From NCBI GenBank assembly GCA_964412365.1, contig CAYPOI010000002.1, positions 14,305 to 78,304 of the forward strand: a DNA stretch of 64,000 nucleotides, in the 5' to 3' direction. Made by a program: the position numbers and the translations under genes. A model generated the notes under the pieces. That model did not search any database and had not been told where the DNA came from. It saw nothing but the letters and a program-made list of their open reading frames with translations. Below are positions 24,797 to 34,091 of this stretch, one piece after another (the first letter of the stretch is position 1; every line of letters starts with the position of its first letter). This DNA comes from CAMTWZ01 sp964412365. Its GTDB lineage: Bacteria; Bacteroidota; Rhodothermia; Balneolales; HLUCCA01.

Positions 24797-27535
24797 ATGT
24801 CACGTCTGTTGTCCCGTTACCTATCGGGGCTCATCATACTACTCTGTACATCGACCCTCTATGCACAGCGAATCGTGCATACGGCACCACTCGGGGTTCA
24901 GTCCGGGGTTAATGTCGCCTTAGAATACCAAATCGTTGGGGTTACGAGCGAATTCGTTGTCGAAACGGCGCTGTTTTATCGTTTTCAAGGAGATTTGGCG
25001 TATAACCGGGTTCGGGCCGTTTCAACAGGAATGACGTACACCGCAAGTATCCCTTCTGTGCCCGTAAATGCCGGAAATCTGGAATATTATATCGTAGCGG
25101 AGTTGGCGAACGGCACATCCATCAATCTTCCGACGAGCAACCCGGCTGAAAATCCGTTTCAAGTGACCATCACGCGCCCGCCTCCGCAAGGTCCCATGGA
25201 GACGATGGTGGCAAACATCGAATTTAGAGTGATGTCGCCCCTGCCTGGAACACCTATGATTGAGGATGATCTGCTGATTGCCGTAGCCCTCTTTCCCAAA
25301 GACTCTTTGGCGATCACAGACTCAATTCGGATTCGTTTGAATGGGTTGGATGTGACGGATCAAGCCAATATCGGTCCTTATCTCGTCACCCTTGTGCCGG
25401 AAGAGCTTCCGCTAGGGCAATATGAAGTGGAGCTTCTTTATCGATACGATGGAGTGACCACGACCGTCACGAACTGGACATTCACCGTGGTGTCATCGCA
25501 ATCCCAATTTGCAGCGGCCGAATCGCGTGCGTCGTTGCTCAACGGAGACATCGAGCTGACGGCCCGTTCTCAATCCACCGGTGGCTCGACGAATGATTTC
25601 GTGAGAGGCTCGTCTTCGATGAGCGGTTCTTATGGATGGTTGTCGTACAGTGCGAACGGACTGGTGACATCACAAGAAAATAACCGGTTGCAACCTCAGA
25701 ATCGATTCGGGGCGCGGATCGCGGCTGGGAACTACCTCGTGCTCGAAGCCGGACATGTGTACCCCGACATGAATCCACTTTTGTTAGCTGGTCGACGTGT
25801 ATATGGTATCAACTCCCATGTGAGCGCATTTTTGAAGACATTGAATCTTCAAGTTGTGTACGGTGAGCTGAATCGTAAAGTGCCAACCTTGTATAATCCC
25901 ATTGTAGAGATTGTTGATTCGACGGATTTCGGAGGCTCCTTCTACCGAGACACGACCTACGCCCTTCGCTTCCAGCCCGGCGGAACCGGTACCCATAAAC
26001 GTATGATTTTGGCATCGCGACTCTCTATTGGAAGCGGTCGATATGCCCAATTCGGCGTCAATGCGTTGAAAGTAAAAGACGATGTGACATCCATTTCGGT
26101 GGTCGATTCCCTGTTCGATCCCGCCGCATCGAGATACGTCAATGCCCTATCGCCATCACAACGGGCATGGCTGAATCAAAATCCCGCCGCTTTCCAAGTG
26201 GAGCTGTCCAACCCCACTCCTCAAGACAACATCGTGGCCGGTGCTGATTTCAAATTGAATCTGCACGGCGGCCGAATTCAACTGCAGTCTGACGGGGCCG
26301 TGAGTGCGTTGAATACGAACATCGACCCAGGTCCGCTTTCCCAAAAATATGCCGACGACCTCGGAGTGGAGATCGATCAAGACATTCTCGAACGGTTGGA
26401 CCGCCTTTCTTGGCTGCTTATCATCAACGAAAACATGTCGTCGCTGCCGCTTCGTGTGCGAAATGAGCAAGTGGAACTGTTTGTGCCAAAGAGCATTTTC
26501 GCCTACCAGAACCGCCTTTCGTTGAATTATTTCAAACACAGTATTGGATTCCAGCAACGGTGGATCGGTCCGGACTATATCTCATTGGCCAACAACGGCA
26601 TTCGTCGTGATGTGGCAGGGTACACTATTTCCGACCGCTTCCGCATGTTTAAAAACACGGTCTACATGAACCTGCAGGTTGAGAAATTGTGGGACAATCT
26701 GGGTCAACAACTTGCGGCACGCACCTACACTACCAATTATGGTGTTTCAACCAGTTGGTATCCGGTCAATTTCCGTCTGCCTCGCATCACCGTCTCCATC
26801 CGCCGCCAATTTCGGGATAACCATATCGAATCGCGAAACGCATTGATATCGCCCAGTCTGTTGGATGTGGCCGTTCGACATCTGGATGTGGAATCTCTCG
26901 ATCCCGATACCGTTGTCACCACACGCGCCACACCACGTTTGAATAAGACCTGGCAGATCGGTTCGGGTATTTCTCGCCAATTCAACGTGTTCAACATGGT
27001 GCATGATGTGACGTTAAACTTCACATCCATCACCACAGAAGATCAACAGTTCAAGTACGGCGATTTCAACACGCGTTCAGTTTCTTTAGGCGTGCAAACC
27101 GACATAGTGGATATGCCCATTCGCACGAACATGAATTTGGGCTACACCGACGCCGATGCGCAAAGCGGTCTCAATAATTTGAAGCTGTTCGGATTGGTGC
27201 TCGGCGGCAACTATTACCTGCTTGACGATCGGAATCTGATGCTTACCGCCGAGACATCTATCATCAGTTCCAAATCCATCAATACCCAATTGGAAGTGGA
27301 CGAGAACGGCACTCCCGAAAATGTGTATGATGATTTTTATGCGCCGAATTTCAGTACGCGTGAGGAGAGTCGGAACATCAACTATATCGGATCCTTGGGC
27401 GCGGAGTACCGATTCCTGGAACGGCATGTAATCGCCGCATCTGCGAGCATCACCTCCATCCAAGTGCGAGCCGTGAACGCGCTGTCGCAACCGAACGACC
27501 ATTATTTCCAAGTTCGGTATTTCTACACCTTCTGA
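24797..27535 (+). CDS. large outer-membrane beta-barrel-like protein of the FecR/cyclase operon
   Basis: A 912-residue protein with a signal peptide (about 1-24, ending LYAQ). N-terminal Ig-like modules (about 25-235) contain GMTYTASIPSVPVNAGNLEYYIVAEL, a pattern used in extracellular beta-sandwich proteins. From about 240 the sequence is a run of amphipathic strands separated by polar loops, ending HYFQVRYFYTF, a strong outer-membrane barrel terminus. I know no named family for it. Its position between FecR and a CHASE2 cyclase suggests it forms the outer-membrane part of an envelope-sensing complex. Stop and next start overlap (TGATG). Confidence 0.75.
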   Translation: MSRLLSRYLSGLIILLCTSTLYAQRIVHTAPLGVQSGVNVALEYQIVGVTSEFVVETALFYRFQGDLAYNRVRAVSTGMTYTASIPSVPVNAGNLEYYIVAELANGTSINLPTSNPAENPFQVTITRPPPQGPMETMVANIEFRVMSPLPGTPMIEDDLLIAVALFPKDSLAITDSIRIRLNGLDVTDQANIGPYLVTLVPEELPLGQYEVELLYRYDGVTTTVTNWTFTVVSSQSQFAAAESRASLLNGDIELTARSQSTGGSTNDFVRGSSSMSGSYGWLSYSANGLVTSQENNRLQPQNRFGARIAAGNYLVLEAGHVYPDMNPLLLAGRRVYGINSHVSAFLKTLNLQVVYGELNRKVPTLYNPIVEIVDSTDFGGSFYRDTTYALRFQPGGTGTHKRMILASRLSIGSGRYAQFGVNALKVKDDVTSISVVDSLFDPAASRYVNALSPSQRAWLNQNPAAFQVELSNPTPQDNIVAGADFKLNLHGGRIQLQSDGAVSALNTNIDPGPLSQKYADDLGVEIDQDILERLDRLSWLLIINENMSSLPLRVRNEQVELFVPKSIFAYQNRLSLNYFKHSIGFQQRWIGPDYISLANNGIRRDVAGYTISDRFRMFKNTVYMNLQVEKLWDNLGQQLAARTYTTNYGVSTSWYPVNFRLPRITVSIRRQFRDNHIESRNALISPSLLDVAVRHLDVESLDPDTVVTTRATPRLNKTWQIGSGISRQFNVFNMVHDVTLNFTSITTEDQQFKYGDFNTRSVSLGVQTDIVDMPIRTNMNLGYTDADAQSGLNNLKLFGLVLGGNYYLLDDRNLMLTAETSIISSKSINTQLEVDENGTPENVYDDFYAPNFSTREESRNINYIGSLGAEYRFLERHVIAASASITSIQVRAVNALSQPNDHYFQVRYFYTF

Positions 27536-29703
27536 TGGCTGGAAAACGCTTGTTACCGAAACCCCTCATCGCCGTGTTGCTCACGATCGGGGTTTGGCTG
27601 GCAGGATGGTTTCTGATCTCTACGCCTCCGATCCGCAATCTCGAGCTGAATTACCTCGATCTGTTGTATGAGTTCCGCGGACCGAATGATGTGTCCGAAT
27701 CGCCGATCGTGCTCGTCGCTATCAGTGAACAATCCGCATTCGAACTCGATGAGAAATGGCCATGGCCCACCCACTTGTATGCGCGCCTCATCCGAAATTT
27801 GAATCGCGCTGGAGCCAAAGTGATCGCGATCGACGTCATCTTCGACAAGATGGATATCTACGATCCGCAAAACGATACCCTGTTCGCAAATGCCTTGACC
27901 AACTATGGAAACGTGGTGTTGGCTGGAAATCTTCTGAACGATTCACAACGGGCATTCGACCAAGTCGGCACCATCCGGGTGGAATCGAAACAGTTGGTGC
28001 AGCCCAATGCGATGCTGCGGGAGTCGAATCCGAATCCGTGGGGCTATGTGGAAGTGGAACGCGATCGGGATGGGTTCCTGCGTCGCTATGGCTCCCTCAA
28101 AACACATTTGGACCAGGTGATCATGCCATTAGGGATGGAAGCCTTACGGGTGGCATTGGACATCCCGCGTGATTCCATTCGCGACGAGCGACGCGAGGTC
28201 GTATTCGGACCATATCGCATTCCGAAAGTCACCCCAACCACATTCATGATCAATTTCTCAGGTCCGAGATCCACCTTTCCTGAATTCAACTTTTCGGATG
28301 TGGTGGATGATTCTGAGTTTTTCACATCCAGCGAAGACGAGGATTTTCAAGTCAATGCCTTCGATGATCCCGATTTCGGTTTGTTGCAAGCGGATGTGTT
28401 TCGCGACAAAATCGTGATCGTGGGCGCCACCATGCCGGAATTGCAAGACTTTTACCCCACTCCGTATGCCGCCAGCGGAAACATGCCTGGCTACGAGACC
28501 CATGCCAACGCCATGCAGACGATCTTGGAGGGCAACGCCTATCAGCGCGTGAACAACAACTATTTGCTCGCGATCAGCCTCATCACCACATTTCTGCTGG
28601 TCTTCATCACGTTGAACATCTCAGCGATATGGGCGTTTGGGTGGATGAGTTTGTTCATGACGTCGGTGTTTTTCGCCGCGTATGTAAGCTTCACCGAGTT
28701 CGGATTCACTCTCGAAATCACGCCCTTCCTGTTCCCCGCATTGTTCGGGTACATCGGGTCGCTGTCGTACACCTATTTCGTTGAGCAACGCGAGAAAAGC
28801 CGAATCCGAAGCATGTTCGGTACCTATGTGTCGCCAGAGCTGGTCACCCGCATGGTCGAGAGCGCCGAAGAGCCGAAACTGGGTGGCGAGACATCCAACA
28901 TCACCGCCTTTTTTTCCGACATACAGGGCTTTTCCACGTTTTCAGAGAAGTTGTCGCCCGATAAGCTCGTAACGCTCATGAACGAGTATCTCACGTCCAT
29001 GAGCGACATCATTCTGGAAGAGGGGGGCACGCTCGACAAATACATCGGCGATGCCATCGTCGCCTTTTGGGGAGCTCCCGTTCCTATGACCGACCATGCC
29101 TACAAAGCCTGTCGTGCTTCGCAACGGATGATGCTGAAGCAGATCGAACTTCGATCCAAATGGCGAAATGAAGGTGTTTGGCCCGATATTGTGCATACCA
29201 TGCAGACCCGGATCGGACTCAATTCCGGCGACGCCATCACCGGCAACATGGGCTCTTACCGGCGCTTCAATTACACCATGATGGGGGATACCGTGAACCT
29301 CGCGGCCCGCTGCGAAAGCGGTGCCAAAATGTATGGCGTGTACACGATGGTGACGGATGAGACCCGTGCCGGATGCCTGCGCTATGGCGATGAACTCGTG
29401 TTCCGAACCCTGGACAAAATCATCGTGAAAGGGAAAACACAGCCCGTCACGGTCTGCGAAGTCGTTGGATTCACAGCGGATGTCACCCCCAATATGCTCG
29501 AAACCATCCGCTTGTTTGAAGACGGACTAACCGCTTATTGGAATCAGGACTGGGATGCGGCCATCACTCTGTTCGAATCGGCAGAAAAAGGGGAGCGCAA
29601 TGAGACCAATCCATCCATGATCATGCTCGGCCGGTCTCGAGCCATGAAACTTTCACCACCGGATGCGGGTTGGGACGGCGTTTATGTGATGAGCACCAAG
29701 TGA
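27535..29703 (+). CDS. CHASE2-domain class III adenylate cyclase
   Basis: A 722-residue inner-membrane enzyme. One N-terminal helix (about 8-28) is followed by a periplasmic CHASE2 sensor (about 30-335), three helices (about 342-415) and a cytosolic class III cyclase domain (about 450-640). Metal-binding aspartates lie in FFSDIQGFS and KYIGDAIVAFWG. The lysine before YIGD is the ATP-selecting residue, and YTMMGDTVNLAAR carries Thr where most cyclases have Asp, a mark of the IIIb class often stimulated by bicarbonate. It should make cAMP in response to an envelope signal. It overlaps the barrel gene by one base and ends the operon; the SRP RNA gene follows. Confidence 0.9.
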   Translation: MAGKRLLPKPLIAVLLTIGVWLAGWFLISTPPIRNLELNYLDLLYEFRGPNDVSESPIVLVAISEQSAFELDEKWPWPTHLYARLIRNLNRAGAKVIAIDVIFDKMDIYDPQNDTLFANALTNYGNVVLAGNLLNDSQRAFDQVGTIRVESKQLVQPNAMLRESNPNPWGYVEVERDRDGFLRRYGSLKTHLDQVIMPLGMEALRVALDIPRDSIRDERREVVFGPYRIPKVTPTTFMINFSGPRSTFPEFNFSDVVDDSEFFTSSEDEDFQVNAFDDPDFGLLQADVFRDKIVIVGATMPELQDFYPTPYAASGNMPGYETHANAMQTILEGNAYQRVNNNYLLAISLITTFLLVFITLNISAIWAFGWMSLFMTSVFFAAYVSFTEFGFTLEITPFLFPALFGYIGSLSYTYFVEQREKSRIRSMFGTYVSPELVTRMVESAEEPKLGGETSNITAFFSDIQGFSTFSEKLSPDKLVTLMNEYLTSMSDIILEEGGTLDKYIGDAIVAFWGAPVPMTDHAYKACRASQRMMLKQIELRSKWRNEGVWPDIVHTMQTRIGLNSGDAITGNMGSYRRFNYTMMGDTVNLAARCESGAKMYGVYTMVTDETRAGCLRYGDELVFRTLDKIIVKGKTQPVTVCEVVGFTADVTPNMLETIRLFEDGLTAYWNQDWDAAITLFESAEKGERNETNPSMIMLGRSRAMKLSPPDAGWDGVYVMSTK

Positions 29704-29725
29704 ATTCTGCGTATCTTTTAAGCTT

Positions 29726-29824
29726 GGGGTAAGTCTCATACGACCAGCTCTCTCTGAACTCCGCCAGGACCGGAAGGTAGCAACGGTAAGAGATCGTAGC
29801 GGTGCGATATGAGGGGCTTACCCC
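29726..29824 (+). ncRNA. ffs: signal recognition particle RNA (4.5S, small bacterial type)
   Basis: About 99 nt. The universally conserved SRP tip is visible: CCAGGACCGGAAGGTAGCAA, containing the GGAAG tetraloop and asymmetric loop that bind Ffh. The ends GGGGTAAG and CTTACCCC pair, closing a long hairpin, and ATTTTTATTTT follows, which can serve as terminator. TATCTTTT 7 bases upstream is close to a TAnnTTTG promoter element. It is the small Alu-less form. It lies between the cyclase gene and the convergent YpdA-like gene. Confidence 0.92.
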
Positions 29825-29828
29825 ATTT

Positions 29829-30779
29829 TTATTTTCCGCCGATGTGCGCCGCGATCGCCTCTCCATGAAACCGCGCATTCTCGATGAACCATTTGCTGGT
29901 GTTGTACCCGCCGCAAATCACGCCTGCCAAATGAATGCCGTTCCGACTGGTCTCAAACGTGGTTTCATCAAACACCGGAGTGCGATCCTCATCGTCATGG
30001 AACGCGATTCCTGCTTTTTCCAAGAAACCGTAGTCGGGCTGATATCCGGTCATCGCTAGAACGAAATCATTTTCGATGGTCTTTTCACCTTCCGGCGTGC
30101 GAAAGGTGATGCTACGCTCTTCGATCCGGGTGATGTCGGTGTTGAAGTAGGCCTTGATGGTGCCTTCCTTGATGCGGTTTTCGATATCCGGACGCACCCA
30201 GTACTTCACACCGTCCTTCAAGGCGGGTTCTCGAACGATCATGGTCACCTCCGAGCCGCACCGGTACGTTTCCAAGGCCACATCCACCGCTGAATTTCCT
30301 CCTCCCACAACCACGACGTTCTGAAACGCATAGGGATGGGGTTCGTCATAGTAGTGCTTCACTTTGGGAAGGTCCTCGCCCGGCACGTTCATCCAATAGG
30401 GTGTGCTGTAAAAGCCGCTCGAAATGATGATCCGTTCGGCCGGATAGGTTCCTTTATTGGTTGTGAGCGTGAAGGATCCGAGCTCACCCGTCAAATCCGT
30501 CACCGTTTCATACAAGTGGATGGGCAAGGAAAAGGACTCCGCCACGCGACGGTAATATTCCAAGGCTTCGCGACGCGTCGGTTTCACACCATGAGATATG
30601 AACGGAACACCACCGATCTCGAGTCGATCTGCCGTGGAGAAAAACGTCATGTTGGTCGGATAATGGAACAAGGAATTCACCAAGCATCCTTTTTCGATGA
30701 TAAGAAACTCGATTCCCCTCTTTTGCAAAGCGATGCCGCAAGCCAATCCGACCGGCCCCGCTCCAATGATGATCACCAT
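29829..30779 (-). CDS. YpdA-like FAD/NAD(P) oxidoreductase (putative bacillithiol-disulfide reductase)
   Basis: A 316-residue flavoprotein. The N-terminal FAD site is IGAGPVGLACG (about 4-14) and the NAD(P) site is VVGGGNSAVDVALE (about 155-168). CLVNSLFHYPTNMTFFST, near residues 32-49, is characteristic of the YpdA family, which lacks the CxxC redox motif of thioredoxin reductase and reduces bacillithiol disulfide. The family is frequent in bacillithiol-making Bacteroidota and relatives. No bacillithiol synthesis gene is in the window. It is the last gene of a minus-strand run after the GNAT gene. Confidence 0.87.
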   Translation of the reverse strand: MVIIIGAGPVGLACGIALQKRGIEFLIIEKGCLVNSLFHYPTNMTFFSTADRLEIGGVPFISHGVKPTRREALEYYRRVAESFSLPIHLYETVTDLTGELGSFTLTTNKGTYPAERIIISSGFYSTPYWMNVPGEDLPKVKHYYDEPHPYAFQNVVVVGGGNSAVDVALETYRCGSEVTMIVREPALKDGVKYWVRPDIENRIKEGTIKAYFNTDITRIEERSITFRTPEGEKTIENDFVLAMTGYQPDYGFLEKAGIAFHDDEDRTPVFDETTFETSRNGIHLAGVICGGYNTSKWFIENARFHGEAIAAHIGGK

Positions 30780-30782
30780 AGT

Positions 30783-31250
30783 CTACAAGTCCCTATCGTA
30801 TATGAATTCAAAACTGATGTTCGTGTCGTGCAGCGAACGAATCCCTTCTTGCCGCTCAAACCCGGTGGCCTCATACAACCGATGAGCCGTTTCGAAGCGC
30901 GTGTCGGTCCATAAGTGGATGTGGGAATGTCGTTGTTTCCGAGCTTCTTCAATCGCGAATTCCACAATCATCCTGCCGAATCCTTGTCCGCGCTCCGTCC
31001 GACTCACATACACCCGGCTGAGGTACGCTCCTTCCGATCCCACTTTCACTGCGATGCACCCGATGCGCGATTCACCCTTCCATAACGTGAATAAACGATG
31101 CGGCGTGTCCACATACCATGCGGCGTAATCCAAAAAGTCGGGCAATTCGTCTTCCGCTTTGAAGATCCATCCATATTCATCGAACACATCAGCGATAATG
31201 CGGATGAGATCCGGAATGTCGGATGATTGTGCGGGAAGGATGCGGGTCAT
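30783..31250 (-). CDS. GNAT-family N-acetyltransferase
   Basis: A 155-residue acetyltransferase. The acetyl-CoA loop is visible in SRVYVSRTERGQGFGRMIVE (R-x-x-G-x-G form), followed by the motif B region ETAHRLYEATGFERQEG. Substrate unknown. Its start overlaps the stop of the upstream dehydrogenase C-terminal reading frame (ATGA) and the YpdA-like gene follows by three bases, so it lies within a coupled run. Confidence 0.88.
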   Translation of the reverse strand: MTRILPAQSSDIPDLIRIIADVFDEYGWIFKAEDELPDFLDYAAWYVDTPHRLFTLWKGESRIGCIAVKVGSEGAYLSRVYVSRTERGQGFGRMIVEFAIEEARKQRHSHIHLWTDTRFETAHRLYEATGFERQEGIRSLHDTNISFEFIYDRDL

Positions 31251-32077
31251 GCCGGCCTCAGCACATTTGCCAACAGGATGGCGGTATGAACGCCGCGTCG
31301 GTCCATGCCGTCAGACAATTGATGTCGGCACGAAAATCCATGAGCGCAAATCGTTGTGTCGTCAGGAAGGGCACGAACAGCAGGAAATAGGGTTGTTTCG
31401 CCGATCTTCATCGACATTTCATAATGATGCTCTTCGTATCCGAAACTACCCGCCATGCCGCAGCATCCGGTTTTCAGATCTTGTGGGATGTAGCCTGCGA
31501 GCGCGAGCGTATCCATCAAGGGCTGCATCCCAACCAAGGCTTTCGAATGGCAATGGCCATGCACCGCGATCGGTTCGTGATGTTCTCTGAACAGCCCTTG
31601 GGCGCGATTCGAGTTGGCGACGATGAACTCCTCGAATAGGTAGGAGCAAGCTGCCAGGCGTTGCGCGTCCGCGAGTTCCGAATCGGGAACCAAGTCCAAA
31701 AACTCATCGCGCAACGTGAGGATTTCAGAGGGCTCCTGCCCGATAATCGGCACCCCCCTCATCGCATAACCCCTCAACTCCGCCACGGTCCGCCGCGCCA
31801 CCCGTTTTGCCGCACCCAAAAACCCTTTCGACAGATAGGTCCGGCCGCTTTGGTGCGGCCGTGTCACCGTCACTCGATAGCCCATCGCCTCCAGAACCAT
31901 CACCATCGCTTTGCCGATCTCCGGCTCGTGATAGTTCATGAACAAATCGTTCAGAATGACCACTGGCTCGCCGTCCGGATTCGCGACCGGCCGCGCTCCG
32001 AACCACCGGTAGAAGGTTTGGTCGGCGAAGCGTGGTAAGCCGCGCTCCTTGGTGATGCCGAATATCGTTTTATACAC
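31247..32077 (-). CDS. C-terminal CCG-domain part of a frameshifted FAD/Fe-S dehydrogenase
   Basis: This 276-residue reading frame is the natural continuation of the upstream FAD/Fe-S protein. It begins YKTIFGITKERGLPRF, the segment that links the ferredoxin and CCG parts in this family. It contains the cysteine-rich motifs HGHCHSKA and TGCCGMAGSFGYE of the CCG (heterodisulfide-reductase-like) domain and ends near ANVLRPA. In the family both halves form one chain of roughly 950-1000 residues. Here the frame changes by one base near 32078-32081. A TAA directly precedes the GTG at 32077, so independent translation is unlikely to be the ancestral state. A sequencing or assembly indel is the simplest explanation. 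Confidence 0.85.
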   Translation of the reverse strand: MYKTIFGITKERGLPRFADQTFYRWFGARPVANPDGEPVVILNDLFMNYHEPEIGKAMVMVLEAMGYRVTVTRPHQSGRTYLSKGFLGAAKRVARRTVAELRGYAMRGVPIIGQEPSEILTLRDEFLDLVPDSELADAQRLAACSYLFEEFIVANSNRAQGLFREHHEPIAVHGHCHSKALVGMQPLMDTLALAGYIPQDLKTGCCGMAGSFGYEEHHYEMSMKIGETTLFPAVRALPDDTTICAHGFSCRHQLSDGMDRRGVHTAILLANVLRPA

Positions 32078-34083
32078 TTAATCAGATTCACCAGCTTCGG
32101 CATCAGTGCCGCGAGCGGATACAACCGTTCTGGAAATGCGAAAAATTGCTCGCCCATGGTGCTGCCGTTCCGTTCGTGCCAGCCATGTAAGAACTCGGCT
32201 TTCATGCGTGCCATGTCCACATTCGCCGGACATTCCGTCTTGCACGCTTTGCAACTCAAGCACAAGCTCAATCCGTCTTTGATTTCTTGAGATGTGAACG
32301 CATCCGGCCCTGTGCCTCGGAACAATTGCCTGAACAAGTTCGCTCGTCCGCGGGTGCTGTCTTTCTCGTCGCCGGTGGCCATGTACGACGGACACATTGT
32401 TCCGCCACTCTCGGCCAACTTCCGGCAAACTCCTGCGCCATTGCAACGGTTGATCGCAGCCATGAATCCACCGGAATCTTCCCTCCACTCGAATACGGTG
32501 TCGACGTTCGGTATCGCATCACCTGGATAGAATCGCAGATCCGCATCCATCGGCTTCGGGTTCACGATCTTTCCGGGGTTGAACAGGTTGTTCGGGTCCC
32601 AGATGTATTTCACCCGTTCGAAAATGTCGATCATCTCTTTACCGAGCACACGTTCGAGATATGGAGCACGAACGCGTCCGTCGCCATGCTCGCCGGAAAG
32701 CGACCCGCGATATTTTTTAACCAGATCGGCCACGTCCAGCGCCATGGCTTTCATCATCTCCAATCCTTCTGGGACGGTCAAATTCAGCTCAGGACGCAAG
32801 TGAAGCTCTCCAACCGATGCATGAGCGTAGTACACGCATCGGACGCCGTAGCGGGCACACATGGCTTCGATATCGCGGATGTACGCGGGCAGGTCTTCGA
32901 CTCGAACGGCCGTGTCTTCCATGAATTCGGGGGTTTTCGTATCGGCCCAGATGCCCATCAGCAATCCCAATCCGGCTTTTCGCAGTTCCCACACCCGATT
33001 CATGTCGGATATGTCGGATAAGATCGGTGCCGCGCTGGCCTTGCAGGTGTTCAACATGAGCGCTTGACAGGCTTCGGCTTGCCGTAGTATCTCATCCAAT
33101 TCATCCCCTTCGAATTGGATGGGTAGAATGGCCCCAGGATCACCATGCAGAAAGAAGCGGTTCCGATTCTGCTCGGAGTTGTTGCGGGTGGCGTCTAACA
33201 CGATCCGGTCGACGAGCTCGACGGCCGTCGGGCCCAGTTTCACGGCATGAACGGTTGCTTCCATGGCTTCATTCACGGTCGCGAAATGAGGAATCACCAG
33301 AACCTTATAGGCGGGAAGCGGGACGAGGCGTACATCCGCATCCACTGTCATTGCCAAGGTTCCTTCGCTGCCGCACAATAATTCGGCCAGATTGAAGGGT
33401 CGTCCACCGGCCGTGAACGGTTCCATTTCAAGCAGGCGGTCGAGTGCGTAACCGGTATTTCGACGGATCACATCCGGGTGCGGCGCGCGTTGGCGGATCA
33501 ACGCCGCGTTTTCTTGCAAGATGGCGAGCATCTCCCGATAAATATGTCCTTCGCGTGTGGCCAACTGCCGCTTCAGATTCAGTTCGGATGGAGACAGCGG
33601 ACCAAATTCAACCGCACTTCCATCACACAGAACGGCACGGATGCGGGTCACATGCTCGCGTGTGGTTCGATGCTTGAGAGAAAAGGAGCCCGCGGAATTG
33701 TTGCCGATCATGCCGCCGATCATGCATCGATTCGTGGTGGATGTATCCGGACCGAATTGCAATCCGTGTTTGGCCGCTTCCCGGTTCAGCGAATCGCGAA
33801 TCACACCGGGTTGCACGCGAGCGACGCATTCGACCGGATCCAGACTTAGAATCCGATTCATATGCCGACCCGAATCCATAATCACTCCGCCGCCGGTGGT
33901 CTGACCCGCCAGGCTGGTTCCTGCCGCCCTTGCCGTGATGGAACCACCAAGTTTGGCTACATCCAGCACCAAATCGATGATGTCTTGTCGCGTTTTCGGG
34001 AATGCCACGCCTTCGGGCAGTTCTTCATACATCGACGCATCATTCGCATACAAGCGTCGGGTGAGGATATCGGTCTGTACCAT
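31951..34083 (-). CDS. FAD-binding oxidase / ferredoxin part of a frameshifted FAD/Fe-S dehydrogenase (YdiJ/GlcD-like)
   Basis: An FAD-linked 2-hydroxyacid dehydrogenase. It has an FAD_binding_4 domain (about 25-170, AAGTSLAGQTTGGG), an FAD oxidase C-terminal domain (about 230-510, with GEHGDGR), and two Cys clusters: NRCNGAGVCRK near 544 and CLSCKACKTECP near 611. These resemble YdiJ-type D-2-hydroxyglutarate or glycolate/lactate dehydrogenases. I start at MVQTDILTRR. After about residue 668 the reading leaves the family pattern and ends in about 45 unrelated residues; the true sequence continues in the frame starting at 32077. The protein should be one chain near 945 residues; a single missing base breaks it. 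Confidence 0.86.
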   Translation of the reverse strand: MVQTDILTRRLYANDASMYEELPEGVAFPKTRQDIIDLVLDVAKLGGSITARAAGTSLAGQTTGGGVIMDSGRHMNRILSLDPVECVARVQPGVIRDSLNREAAKHGLQFGPDTSTTNRCMIGGMIGNNSAGSFSLKHRTTREHVTRIRAVLCDGSAVEFGPLSPSELNLKRQLATREGHIYREMLAILQENAALIRQRAPHPDVIRRNTGYALDRLLEMEPFTAGGRPFNLAELLCGSEGTLAMTVDADVRLVPLPAYKVLVIPHFATVNEAMEATVHAVKLGPTAVELVDRIVLDATRNNSEQNRNRFFLHGDPGAILPIQFEGDELDEILRQAEACQALMLNTCKASAAPILSDISDMNRVWELRKAGLGLLMGIWADTKTPEFMEDTAVRVEDLPAYIRDIEAMCARYGVRCVYYAHASVGELHLRPELNLTVPEGLEMMKAMALDVADLVKKYRGSLSGEHGDGRVRAPYLERVLGKEMIDIFERVKYIWDPNNLFNPGKIVNPKPMDADLRFYPGDAIPNVDTVFEWREDSGGFMAAINRCNGAGVCRKLAESGGTMCPSYMATGDEKDSTRGRANLFRQLFRGTGPDAFTSQEIKDGLSLCLSCKACKTECPANVDMARMKAEFLHGWHERNGSTMGEQFFAFPERLYPLAALMPKLVNLIKCIKRYSASPRSAAYHASPTKPSTGGSERGRSRIRTASQWSF

Positions 34084-34091
34084 GCCGGAAT

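Noticed and set aside
22862..29703. Defence or polymorphic-toxin island interpretation of the CHASE2 operon
   Set aside because: No nuclease, toxin, transmembrane effector or reverse transcriptase domains; the cyclase is a chain-making signalling enzyme with periplasmic sensor, so an envelope-signalling role fits better.
32287..33021. 244-codon plus-strand frame opposite the FAD/Fe-S dehydrogenase
   Set aside because: Antisense to conserved FAD-oxidase sequence; no family features.
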